Shown piece after piece: positions 1-9,752 of a stretch of DNA of 64,000 bases. The notes below the pieces were generated by a model, which made no database searches, had not been told where the DNA came from, and saw only the letters and a program-made list of their open reading frames with translations. How positions within the stretch are numbered: the first letter of the stretch is position 1; every line of letters begins with the position of its first letter. The stretch is from assembly GCF_032452875.1 (NCBI RefSeq), contig NW_026894288.1, positions 1 to 64,000 of the forward strand, written 5' to 3'. This stretch comes from Bos javanicus (Eukaryota; Chordata; Mammalia; Artiodactyla; Bovidae). A program made the position numbers and the translations under genes.

Positions 1-39
1 GTGCGGCCCAGCTGGCGATTATCAGGCAGCTGAGCAGGC

Positions 40-85
40 GTGAATCCTGCGGCCCAGCTGGCGGTTATCAGGCAGCTGAGCAGGC
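40..85 (+). repeat. Reference copy of the 46-bp X-Y dimer
   Basis: This copy matches the majority sequence. X occupies bases 1-23 and begins GTGAATCCTG. Y occupies 24-46 and begins GGTTATCAGG. The two halves agree at 14 of 23 positions (G1, ATC at 5-7, GC at 10-11, GC at 13-14, AGC at 17-19, GGC at 21-23), so the dimer arose from a duplicated 23-bp unit. CAGCTG occurs twice, at unit positions 16-21 and 34-39. CpG occurs inside X, at the X-Y junction and at the unit-to-unit junction. Roughly 1,000 copies occupy the window, by estimate rather than exact count. Confidence 0.97.
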
Positions 86-568
86 GTGAATCCTGCGGCC
101 CAGCTGGCGGTTATCAGGCAGCTGAGCAGGCGTGAATACTGCGGCCCAGCTGGCGGTTATCAGGCAGCTGAGCAGGCGTGAATCCTGCGGCCCAGCTGGC
201 GGTTATCAGGCAGCTGAGCAGGCGTGAATCCTGCGGCCCAGCTGGCGGTTATCAGGCAGCTGAGCGGGCGTGAATCCTGCGGCCCAGCTGGCGGTTATCA
301 GGCAGCTGAGCGGGCGTGAATCCTGCGGCCCAGCTGGCGGTTATCCGGCAGCTGAGCGGGCGTGAATCCTGCGGCCCAGCTGGCGGTTATCAGGCAGCTG
401 AGCAGGCGTGAATCCTGCGGCCCAGCTGGCGGTTATCAGGCAGCTGAGCGGGCGTGAATCCTGCGGCCCAGCTGGCGGTTATCAGGCAGCTGAGCGGGCG
501 CTGATCCCGCGCCTCAGCAGGCGCTTATCAGGCAGCTGAGCTGGCGCTGATCCCGCACCTCAGCAGGC

Positions 569-703
569 ACTGATCACGTGCCTGTCATGCAGTGATCAGG
601 TGACTGAGAGGCGCTGATCATGTGACTGCTCATGTGCTGATCAGTTAGCTCTCCTGCACGGATGATGTGCCTCAGCAGGCAAGAATCAAGCAGCTGAGCA
701 GGC
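569..703 (+). repeat. Core 1
   Basis: m4 reads CAGTTAGCTC instead of CAGGTAGCTC, seen only here. m5 GGATGATG. Monomer boundaries fall at 569, 591, 613, 636, 660 and 681. Next core 618 bp on. Confidence 0.95.
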
Positions 704-1186
704 ATGAATCCTGCGGCCCAGCTGGCGATTATCAGGCAGCTGAGCAGGCGTGAATCCTGCGGCCCAGCTGGCGGTTATCATGCAGCTGAGCAGGCGTGAA
801 TCCTGCGGCCCAGCTGGCGGTTATCAGGCAGCTGAGCAGGCGTGAATCCTGCGGCCCAGCTGGCGGTTATCAGGCAGCTGAGCAGGCGTGAATCCTGCGG
901 CCCAGCTGGCGGTTATCAGGCAGCTGAGCAGGCGTGAATCCTGCGGCCCAGCTGGCGGTTATCAGGCAGCTGAGCAGGCGTGAATCCTGCGGCCCAGCTG
1001 GCGGTTATCAGGCAGCTGAGCAGGCGTGAATCCTGCGGCCCAGCTGGCGGTTATCAGGCAGCTGCGCGGGCGTGAATCCTGCGGCCCAGCTGGCGGTAAT
1101 CAGGCAGCTGAGCGGGCGCTGATCCCGCACCTCAGCAGGCACTTATCAGGCAGCTGAGCAGGCGCTGATCCCGCACATCAGCAGGC

Positions 1187-1321
1187 ACTGATCACGTGCC
1201 TGTCATGCAGTGATCAGGTGACAGAGAGGCGCTGATCATGTGACTGCTCATGTGCTGATCAGGTAGCTCTCCTGCACGGATGATGTGCCTCAGCAGGCAA
1301 GAATCAAGCAGCTGAGCAGGC
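1187..1321 (+). repeat. Core 2, GACAGAG lineage
   Basis: m2 reads GTGACAGAG instead of GTGACTGAG. The following dimers carry ATCATGCGG and CAGTCG, a combination seen again after the 40,494 core. m4 GTAGCT, m5 GGATGATG. Next core 434 bp on. Confidence 0.95.
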
Positions 1322-1620
1322 ATGAATCCTGCGGCCCAGCTGGCGATTATCAGGCAGCTGAGCAGGCGTGAATCATGCGGCCCAGCTGGCGGTTATCAGG
1401 CAGCTGAGCAGTCGTGAATCCTGCGGCCCAGCTGGCGGTTATCAGGCAGCTGAGCAGGCGTGAATCCTGCAGCCCAGCTGGCGGTTATCAGGCAGCTGAG
1501 CGGGCGTGAATCCTGCGGCCCAGCTGGCGGTTATCAGGCAGCTGAGCGGGCGCTGATCCCGCACCTCAGCAGGCACTTATCAGGCAGCTGAGCAGGCGCT
1601 GATCCCGCACCTCAGCAGGC

Positions 1621-1755
1621 ACTGATCACGTGCCTGTCATGCAGTGATCAGGTGACTGAGAGGCGCTGATCATGTGACTGCTCATGTGCTGATCAGGTAG
1701 CTCTCCTGCACGGATGATGTGCCTCAGCAGGCAAGAATCAAGCAGCTGAGCAGGC
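1621..1755 (+). repeat. Reference copy of the 135-bp core
   Basis: The core is six diverged monomers, m1-m6, of 22, 22, 23, 24, 21 and 23 bp. m1 to m4 each carry TGATCA near the start, spaced 22, 22 and 23 bp. m1 adds CACGTG directly after. CTGATCAC at core positions 2-9 and GTGATCAG at 24-31 form a perfect 8-bp inverted repeat, extendable past a 1-nt bulge by TGC/GCA. CTGATCA and TGATCAG in m3/m4 form a second dyad. m4 reads CAGGTAGCTC and m5 GGATGATGTG here; both positions vary between copies and define lineages. m6 (AAGAATCAAG) resembles Y. The next dimer normally starts ATGAATCC and carries GATTATC. Next core lies 850 bp on. Confidence 0.95.
1622..1651 (+). other. Inverted repeat CTGATCAC / GTGATCAG in the core
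   Basis: The arms are exact reverse complements with 14 bases between them. The inner TGC and GCA can extend the stem past one unpaired G, leaving a 7-base loop. The same dyad sits at the same place in most of the 84 cores. It is lost or weakened in copies with GTAATCAG (18.58, 21.73, 23.30, 35.12, 39.36 kb), ACTTATCAC (16.39 kb), ACTGATAAC (17.49 kb), ACTGATTAC (41.86, 44.18, 47.17, 62.27 kb) or CACCTG variants of the flank. Because TGATCA is itself a palindrome, part of this symmetry follows from the monomer sequence. Confidence 0.8.
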
Positions 1756-2470
1756 ATGAATCCTGCGGCCCAGCTGGCGATTATCAGGCAGCTGAGCAGG
1801 CGTGAATCCTGCGGCCCAGCTGGCGGTTATCAGGCAGCTGAGCAGGCGTGAATCCTGCGGCCCAGCTGGCGGTTATCAGGCAGCTGAGCAGGCGTGAATC
1901 CTGCGGCCCAGCTGGCGGTTATCAGGCAGCTGAGCAGGCGTGAATCCTGCGGCCCAGCTGGCGGTTATCAGGCAGCTGAGCAGGCGTGAATCCTGCGGCC
2001 CAGCTGGCGGTTATCAGGCAGCTGAGCAGGCGTGAATCCTGCGGCCCAGCTGGCGGTTATCAGGCAGCTGAGCAGGCGTGAATCCTGCGGCCCAGCTGGC
2101 GGTTATCAGGCAGCTGAGCAGGCGTGAATCCTGCGGCCCAGCTGGCGGTTATCAGGCAGCTGAGCAGGCGTGAATCCTGCGGCCCAGCTGGCGGTTATCA
2201 GGCAGCTGAGCAGGCGTGAATCCTGCGGCCCAGCTGGCGGTTATCAGGCAGCTGAGCAGGCGTGAATCCTGCGGCCCAGCTGGCGGTTATCAGGCAGCTG
2301 AGCAGGCGTGAATCCTGCGGCCCAGCTGGCGGTTATCAGGCAGCTGAGCAGGCGTGAATCCTGCGGCCCAGCTGGCGGTTATCAGGCAGCTGAGCAGGCG
2401 TGATCCCGCGGCCCAGCTGGCGGCACTTATCAGGCAGCTGAGCAGGCGCTGATCCCGCACCTCAGCAGGC

Positions 2471-2605
2471 ACTGATCACGTGCCTGTCATGCAGTGATCA
2501 GGTGACTGAGAGGCGCTGATCATGTGACTGCTCATGTGCTGATCAGGTACCTCTCCTGCACGGATCATGTGCCTCAGCAGGCAAGAATCAAGCAGCTGAG
2601 CAGGC
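2471..2605 (+). repeat. Core 4, GTACCT type
   Basis: m4 reads AGGTACCTC, creating GGTACC; m5 is GGATCATG. It is preceded by a run of standard dimers from about 1,756, closing with a hybrid GATCCCGCGG monomer. Next core 664 bp on. Confidence 0.95.
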
Positions 2606-3134
2606 ATGAATCCTGCGGCCCAGCTGGCGATTATCAGGCAGCTGAGCAGGCGTGAATCCTGCGGCCCAGCTGGCGGTTATCAGGCAGCTGAGCAGGCGTG
2701 AATCCTGCGGCCCAGCTGGCGGTTATCAGGCAGCTGAGCAGGCGTGAATCCTGCGGCCCAGCTGGCGGTTATCAGGCAGCTGAGCAGGCGTGAATCCTGC
2801 GGCCCAGCTGGCGGTTATCAGGCAGCTGAGCAGGCGTGAATCCTGCGGCCCAGCTGGCGGTTATCAGGCAGCTGAGCGGGCGTGAATCCTGCGGCCCAGC
2901 TGGCGGTTATCAGGCAGCTGAGCGGGCGTGAATCCTGCGGCCCAGCTGGCGGTTATCACGCAGCTGAGCGGGCGTGAATCCTGCGGCCCAGCTGGCGGTT
3001 ATCAGGCAGCTGAGCAGGCGTGAATCCTGCGGCCCAGCTCGCGGTTATCAGGCAGCTGAGCGGGCGCTGATCCCGCACCTCAGCAGGCACTTATCAGGCA
3101 GCTGAGCAGGCGCTGATCCCGCACCTCAGCAGGC
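2606..3134 (+). repeat. Left copy of the 1.51-kb-offset duplication
   Basis: Contains ATCACGCAGC (near 2,956) and CAGCTCGCGG (near 3,037) in the same order and spacing as 4,465 and 4,546. Confidence 0.85.
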
Positions 3135-3269
3135 ACTGATCACGTGCCTGTCATGCAGTGATCAGGTGACTGAGAGGCGCTGATCATGTGACTGCTCATG
3201 TGCTGATCAGGTAGCTCTCCTGCACGGATGATGTGCCTCAGCAGGCAAGAATCAAGCAGCTGAGCAGGC
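3135..3269 (+). repeat. Core 5
   Basis: Matches the reference copy (m4 GTAGCT, m5 GGATGATG). It belongs to the 1.51-kb duplication, paired with the 4,645 core. Next core 848 bp on. Confidence 0.95.
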
Positions 3270-3982
3270 ATGAATCCTGCGGCCCAGCTGGCGATTATCA
3301 GGCAGCTGAGCAGGCGTGAATCCTGCGGCCCAGCTGGCGGTTATCAGGCAGCTGAGCAGGCGTGAATCCTGCGGCCCAGCTGGCGGTTATCAGGCAGCTG
3401 AGCAGGCGTGAATCCTGCGGCCCAGCTGGCGGTTATCAGGCAGCTGAGCAGGCGTGAATCCTGCGGCCCAGCTGGCGGTTATCAGGCAGCTGAGCAGGCG
3501 TGAATCCTGCGGCCCAGCTGGCGGTTATCAGGCAGCTGAGCAGGCGTGAATCCTGCGGCCCAGCTGGCGGTTATCAGGCAGCTGAGCAGGCGTGAATCCT
3601 GCGGCCCAGCTGGCGGTTATCAGGCAGCTGAGCAGGCGTGAATCCTGCGGCCCAGCTGGCGGTTATCAGGCAGCTGAGCAGGCGTGAATCCTGCGGCCCA
3701 GCTGGCGGTTATCAGGCAGCTGAGCAGGCGTGAATCCTGCGGCCCAGCTGGCGGTTATCAGGCAGCTGAGCAGGCGTGAATCCTGCGGCCCAGCTGGCGG
3801 TTATCAGGCAGCTGAGCAGGCGTGAATCCTGCGGCCCAGCTGGCGGTTATCAGGCAGCTGAGCAGGCGTGAATCCTGCGGCCCAGCTGGCGGTTATCAGG
3901 CAGCTGAGCAGGCGAGAATCCTGCGGCACAGCTGGCGCTTATCAGGCAGCTGAGCAGGCGCTGATCCCGCACCTCAGCAGGC

Positions 3983-4115
3983 ACTGATCACGTGCCTGTC
4001 ATGCAGTGATCAGGTGACTGAGGCGCTGATCATGTGACTGCTCATGTGCTGATCAGGTACCTCTCCTGCACGGATGATGTGCCTCAGCAGGCAAGTATCA
4101 AGCAGCTGAGCAGGC
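3983..4115 (+). repeat. Core 6, 133 bp
   Basis: Two bases are missing after GTGACTGAG in m2. m4 GTACCT, m5 GGATGATG, m6 AAGTATCAAG. The next dimer starts GTGAATCC instead of ATGAATCC but still has GATTATC. Next core 662 bp on. Confidence 0.94.
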
Positions 4116-4644
4116 GTGAATCCTGCGGCCCAGCTGGCGATTATCAGGCAGCTGAGCAGGCGTGAATCCTGCGGCCCAGCTGGCGGTTATCAGGCAGCTG
4201 AGCAGGCGTGAATCCCGCGGCCCAGCTGGCGGTTATCAGGCAGCTGAGCAGGCGTGAATCCTGCGGCCCAGCTGGCGGTTATCAGGCAGCTGAGCAGGCG
4301 TGAATCCTGCGGCCCAGCTGGCGGTTATCAGGCAGCTGAGCAGGCGTGAATCCTGCGGCCCAGCTGGCGGTTATCAGGCAGCTGAGCGGGCGTGAATCCT
4401 GCGGCCCAGCTGGCGGTTATCAGGCAGCTGAGCGGGCGTGAATCCTGCGGCCCAGCTGGCGGTTATCACGCAGCTGAGCGGGCGTGAATCCTGCGGCCCA
4501 GCTGGCGGTTATCAGGCAGCTGAGCAGGCGTGAATCCTGCGGCCCAGCTCGCGGTTATCAGGCAGCTGAGCGGGCGCTGATCCCGCACCTCATCAGGCAC
4601 TTATCAGGCAGCTGAGCAGGCGCTGATCCTGCACCTCAGCAGGC
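4116..4644 (+). repeat. Right copy of the 1.51-kb-offset duplication
   Basis: Same length (529 bp) and same two marker variants as 2,606-3,134, differing at a few bases (for example GTGAATCCCGCGG near 4,208). Confidence 0.85.
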
Positions 4645-4779
4645 ACTGATCACGTGCCTGTCATGCAGTGATCAGGTGACTGAGAGGCGCTGATCATGTG
4701 ACTGCTCATGTGCTGATCAGGTAGCTCTCCTGCACGGATGATGTGCCTCAGCAGGCAAGAATCAAGCAGCTGAGCAGGC
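4645..4779 (+). repeat. Core 7
   Basis: Reference-like; the lead-in has CATCAGGC and GATCCTGCAC substitutions. Followed by one of the longer uninterrupted dimer runs. Next core 1,583 bp on. Confidence 0.95.
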
Positions 4780-6205
4780 ATGAATCCTGCGGCCCAGCTG
4801 GCGATTATCAGGCAGCTGAGCAGGCGTGAATCCTGCGGCCCAGCTGGCGGTTATCAGGCAGCTGAGCAGGCGTGAATCCTGCGGCCCAGCTGGCGGTTAT
4901 CAGGCAGCTGAGCAGGCGTGAATCCTGCGGCCCAGCTGGCGGTTATCAGGCAGCTGAGCAGGCGTGAATCCTGCGGCCCAGCTGGCGGTTATCAGGCAGC
5001 TGAGCAGGCGTGAATCCTGCGGCCCAGCTGGCGGTTATCAGGCAGCTGAGCAGGCGTGAATCCTGCGGCCCAGCTGGCGGTTATCAGGCAGCTGAGCAGG
5101 CGTGAATCCTGCGGCCCAGCTGGCGGTTATCAGGCAGCTGAGCAGGCGTGAATCCTGCGGCCCAGCTGGCGGTTATCAGGCAGCTGAGCAGGCGTGAATC
5201 CTGCGGCCCAGCTCGCGGTTATCAGGCAGCTGAGCAGGCGTGAATCCTGCGGCCCAGCTGGCGGTTATCAGGCAGCTGAGCAGGCGTGAATCCTGCGGCC
5301 CAGCTGGCGGTTATCAGGCAGCTGAGCAGGCGTGAATCCTGCGGCCCAGCTGGCGGTTATCAGGCAGCTGAGCAGGCGTGAATCCTGCGGCCCAGCTGGC
5401 TGTTATCAGGCAGCTGAGCAGGCGTGAATCCTGCGGCCCAGCTGGCGGTTATCAGGCAGCTGAGCAGGCGTGAATCCTGCGGCCCAGCTGGCGGTTATCA
5501 GGCAGCTGAGCAGGCGTGAATCCTGCGGCCCAGCTGGCGGTTATCAGGCAGCTGAGCAGGCGTGAATCCTGCGGCCCAGCTGGCGGTTATCAGGCAGCTG
5601 AGCAGGCGTGAATCCTGCGGCCCAGCTGGCGGTTATCAGGCAGCTGAGCAGGCGTGAATCCTGCGGCCCAGCTGGCGGTTATCAGGCAGCTGAGCAGGCG
5701 TGAATCCTGCGGCCCAGCTGGCGGTTATCAGGCAGCTGAGCAGGCGTGAATCCTGCGGCCCAGCTGGCGGTTATCAGGCAGCTGAGCAGGCGTGAATCCT
5801 GCGGCCCAGCTGGCGGTTATCAGGCAGCTGAGCAGGCGTGAATCCTGCGGCCCAGCTGGCGGTTATCAGGCAGCTGAGCAGGCGTGAATCCTGCGGCCCA
5901 GCTGGCGGTTATCAGGCAGCTGAGCAGGCGTGAATCCTGCGGCCCAGCTGGCGGTTATCAGGCAGCTGAGCAGGCGTGAATCCTGCGGCCCAGCTGGCGG
6001 TTATCAGGCAGCTGAGCAGGCGTGAATCCTGCGGCCCAGCTGGCGGTTATCAGGCAGCTGAGCAGGCGTGAATCCTGCGGCCCAGCTGGCGGTTATCAGG
6101 CAGCTGAGCAGGCGTGAATCCTGCGGCCCAGCTGGCGGTTATCAGGCAGCTGAGCAGGCGTGAATCCCGCGGCCCAGCTGGCGCTTATCAGGCAGCTGAG
6201 CAGGC
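4780..6205 (+). repeat. Uninterrupted run of 31 dimers
   Basis: The run is 1,426 bp, exactly 31 x 46, ending where an X' monomer starts at 6,206. Copies are nearly identical; exceptions include CAGCTCGCGG near 5,212 and GGCTGTTATC near 5,398. No indel is visible, which suggests recent homogenisation. Confidence 0.92.
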
Positions 6206-6227
6206 GCTGATCCCGACCTCAGCAGGC

Positions 6228-6362
6228 ACTGATCACGTGCCTGTCATGCAGTGATCAGGTGACTGAGAGGCGCTGATCATGTGACTGCTCATGTGCTGAT
6301 CAGGTACCTCTCCTGCACGGATCATGTGCCTCAGCAGGCAAGAATCAAGCAGCTGAGCAGGC
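6228..6362 (+). repeat. Core 8, GTACCT type
   Basis: m4 GTACCT, m5 GGATCATG. The lead-in X' is shortened to GATCCCGACCTC. Next core 710 bp on. Confidence 0.95.
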
Positions 6363-6937
6363 ATGAATCCTGCGGCCCAGCTGGCGATTATCAGGCAGCT
6401 GAGCAGGCGTGAATCCTGCGGCCCAGCTGGCGGTTATCAGGCAGCTGAGCAGGCGTGAATCCTGCGGCCCAGCTGGCGGTTATCAGGCAGCTGAGCGGGC
6501 GTGAATCCTGCGGCCCAGCTGGCGGTTATCAGGCAGCTGAGCAGGCGTGAATCCTGCGGCCCAGCTGGCGGTTATCAGGCAGCTGAGCAGGCGTGAATCC
6601 TGCGGCCCAGCTGGCGGTTATCAGGCAGCTGAGCGGGCGTGAATCCTGCGGCCCAGCTGGCGGTTATCAGGCAGCTGAGCGGGCGTGAATCCTGCAGCCC
6701 AGCTGGCGGTTATCCCGCAGCTGAGCGGGCGTGAATCCTGCGGCCCAGCTGGCTGTTATCAGGCAGCTGAGCAGGCGTGAATCCTGCGGCCCAGCTGGCG
6801 GTTATCAGGCAGCTGAGCGGGCGTGAATCCTGCGGCCCAGCTGGCGGTTATCAGGCAGCTGAGCGGGCGCTGATCCCGCACCCCAGCAGGCACTTATCAG
6901 GCAGCTGAGCTGGCGCTGATCCCGCACCTCAGCAGGC

Positions 6938-7072
6938 ACTGATCACGTGCCTGTCATGCAGTGATCAGGTGACTGAGAGGCGCTGATCATGTGACTGCTC
7001 ATGTGCTGATCAGGTACCTCTCCTGCACGGATGATGTGCCTCAGCAGGCAAGAATCAAGCAGCTGAGCAGGC
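6938..7072 (+). repeat. Core 9, GTACCT type
   Basis: m4 GTACCT, m5 GGATGATG. It precedes the left copy of the 4.97-kb duplication; the equivalent right-hand core at 11,865 differs in m4 and m5. Next core 1,078 bp on. Confidence 0.95.
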
Positions 7073-7946
7073 ATGAATCCTGCGGCCCAGCTGGCGATTA
7101 TCAGGCAGCTGAGCAGGCGTGAATCCTGCGGCCCAGCTGGCGGTTATCAGGCAGCTGAGCAGGCGTGAATCCTGCGGCCCAGCTGGCGGTTATTAGGCAG
7201 CTGAGCAGGCGTGAATCCTGCGGCCCAGCTGGCGGTTATCAGGCAGCTGAGCAGGCGTGAATCCTGCGGCCCAGCTGGCGGTTATCAGGCAGCTGAGCAG
7301 GCGTGAATCCTGCGGCCCAGCTGGCGGTTATCAGGCAGCTGAGCAGGCGTGAATCCTGCGGCCCAGCTGGCGGTTATCAGGCAGCTGAGCAGGCGTGAAT
7401 CCTGCGGCCCAGCTGGCGGTTATCAGGCAGCTGAGCGGGCGTGAATCCTGCGGCCCAACTGGCGGTTATCAGGCAGCTGAGCAGGCGTGAATCCTGGGGC
7501 CCAGCTGGCGGTTATCAGGCAGCTGAGCAGGCGTGAATCCTGCGGCCCAGCTGGCGGTTATCAGGCAGCTGAGCAGGCGTGAATCCTGCGGCCCAGCTGG
7601 CGGTTATCAGGCAGCTGAGCAGGCGTGAATCCTGCGGCCCAGCTGGCGCTTATCAGGCAGCTGAGCAGGCGTGAATCCTGCGGCCCAGCTGGCGGTTATC
7701 AGGCAGCTGAGCAGGCGTGAATCCTGCGGCCCAGCTGGCGGTTATCAGGCAGCTGAGCAGGCGTGAATCTTGCGGCCCAGCTGGCGGTTATCAGGCAGCT
7801 GAGCAGGCGTGAATCCTGCGGCCCAGCTGGCGGTTATCAGGCAGCTGAGCAGGCGTGAATCCTGCGGCCCAGCTGGCGGTTATCAGGCAGCTGAGCAGGC
7901 GTGAATCCTGCGGCCCAGCTGGCGGTTATCAGGCAGCTGAGCGGGC
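7073..7946 (+). repeat. Run of 19 dimers with marker variants
   Basis: The run is 874 bp, exactly 19 x 46. Markers in order: GGTTATTAGG near 7,188, CCTGGGGCCC near 7,494, CTTGCGGCCC near 7,769. The same markers, in the same order, recur 4,970 bp downstream near 12,464 and 12,739. Confidence 0.92.
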
Positions 7947-8015
7947 GCTGATCCCGCACCTCAGCAGGCACTTATCAGGCAGCTGAGCAGGCGCTGATCC
8001 CGCACCTCAGCAGGC

Positions 8016-8150
8016 ACTGATCACCTGCCTGTCATGCAGTGATCAGGTGACTGAGAGGCGCTGATCATGTGACTGCTCATGTGCTGATCAGGTAGCTCTC
8101 CTGCACGGATCATGTGCCTCAGCAGGCAAGAATCAAGCAGCTGAGCAGGC
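8016..8150 (+). repeat. Core 10, CACCTG type
   Basis: m1 reads ATCACCTGCC, replacing CACGTG. m4 GTAGCT, m5 GGATCATG. The next dimer begins GTGAATCC and lacks the usual GATTATC. All of this is repeated at 12,983. Next core 617 bp on. Confidence 0.95.
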
Positions 8151-8632
8151 GTGAATCCTGCGGCCCAGCTGGCGGTTATCAGGCAGCTGAGCAGGCGTGA
8201 ATCCTGCGGCCCAGCTGGCGGTTATCAGGCAGCTGAGCAGGCGTGAATCCTGCGGCCCAGCTGGCGGTTATCAGGCAGCTGAGCAGGCGTGAATCCTGCG
8301 GCCCAGCTGGCGGTTATCAGGCAGCTGAGCAGGCGTGAATCCTGCGGCCCAGCTGGCGGTTATCAGGCAGCTGAGCAGGCGTGAATCCTGCGGCCCAGCT
8401 GGCGGTTATCAGGCAGCTGAGCAGGCGTGAATCCTGCGGCCCAGCTGGCGGTTATCAGGCAGCTGAGCAGGCGTGAATCCTGCGGCCCAGCTGGCGGTTA
8501 TCAGGCAGCTGAGCAGGCGTGAATCCTGCGGCCCAGCTGTCGGTTATCAGGCAGCTGAGCAGGCGTGATCCCGCACCTCAGCAGGCGCTTATCAGGCAGC
8601 TGAGCAGGCGCTGATCCCGCACCTCAGCAGGC

Positions 8633-8766
8633 ACTGATCACGTGCCTGTCATGCAGTGATCAGGTGACTGAGAGGCGCTGATCATGTGACTGCTCATGTG
8701 CTGATCAGGTAGCTCTCCTGCACGGATCATGTGCCCAGCAGGCAAGAATCAAGCAGCTGAGCAGGC
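8633..8766 (+). repeat. Core 11, 134 bp
   Basis: m5 has a 1-bp loss (GTGCCCAGCAGG). m4 GTAGCT, m5 GGATCATG. Followed by a GGTTTTCAGG dimer near 8,882, paired with 13,853. Next core 985 bp on. Confidence 0.95.
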
Positions 8767-9617
8767 ATGAATCCTGCGGCCCAGCTGGCGATTATCAGGC
8801 AGCTGAGCAGGCGTGAATCCTGCGGCCCAGCTGGCGGTTATCAGGCAGCTGAGCAGGCGTGAATCCTGCGGCCCAGCTGGCGGTTTTCAGGCAGCTGAGC
8901 AGGCGTGAATCCTGCGGCCCAGCTGGCGGTTATCAGGCAGCTGAGCGGGCGTGAATCCTGCGGCCCAGCTGGCGGTTATCAGGCAGCTGAGCGGGCGTGA
9001 ATCCTGCGGCCCAGCTGGCGGTTATCAGGCAGCTGAGCGGGCGTGAATCCTGCGGCCCAGCTGGCGGTTATCAGGCAGCTGAGCGGGCGTGAATCCTGCG
9101 GCCCAGCTGGCGGTTATCAGGCAGCTGAGCGGGCGTGAATCCTGCGGCCCAGCTGGCGGTTATCAGGCAGCTGAGCGGGCGTTAATCCTGCGGCCGAGCT
9201 GGCGGTTATCAAGCAGCTGAGCGGGCGTGAATCCTGCGGCCCAGCTGGCGGTTATCAGGCAGCTGAGCGGGCGTGAATCCTGCGGCCCAGCTGGCGGTTA
9301 TCAGGCAGCTGAGCGGGCGTGAATCCTGCGGCCCAGCTGGCGGTTATCAGGCAGCTGAGCGGGCGTGAATCCTGCGGCCCAGCTGGCGGTTATCAGGCAG
9401 CTGAGCGGGCGTTAATCCTGCGGCCGAGCTGGCGGTTATCAGGCAGCTGAGCGGGCGTGAATCCTGCGGCCCAGCTGGCGGTTATCAGGCAGCTGAGCGG
9501 GCGTGAATCCTGCGGCCCAGCTGGCGGTTATCAGGCAGCTGAGCGGGCGCTGATCCCGCACCTCAGCAGGCACTTATCAGGCAGCTGAGCAGGCGCTGAT
9601 CCCGCACTTCAGCAGGC

Positions 9618-9752
9618 ACTGATCACGTGCCTGTCATGCAGTGATCAGGTGACTGAGAGGCGCTGATCATGTGACTGCTCATGTGCTGATCAGGTAGCTC
9701 TCCTGCACGGATGATGTGCCTCAGCAGGCAAGAATCAAGCAGCTGAGCAGGC
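9618..9752 (+). repeat. Core 12
   Basis: m4 GTAGCT, m5 GGATGATG. The following dimer reads ATGAATTCTG, creating GAATTC; this recurs after the 31,653 and 38,372 cores. Next core 1,905 bp on. Confidence 0.95.

Larger units (their letters stand above)
7073..9752 (+). repeat. Left copy of the 4.97-kb-offset duplication
   Basis: Markers in order: GGTTATTAGG, CCTGGGGCCC (7,494), CTTGCGGCCC (7,769), CACCTG core (8,016), GGTTTTCAGG (8,882), GTTAATCC with CGGCCGAGC (9,180 and 9,411). Confidence 0.88.

Noticed and set aside
592..599. Dam-type GATC cluster as a bacterial regulatory signal
   Set aside because: GATC is frequent because the founding monomer contained it. There is no bacterial context.
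1622..1651. Intrinsic terminator or small RNA from the core inverted repeat
   Set aside because: No T-tract follows the stem, no promoter is evident, and much of the symmetry comes from the TGATCA palindrome repeated in neighbouring monomers.
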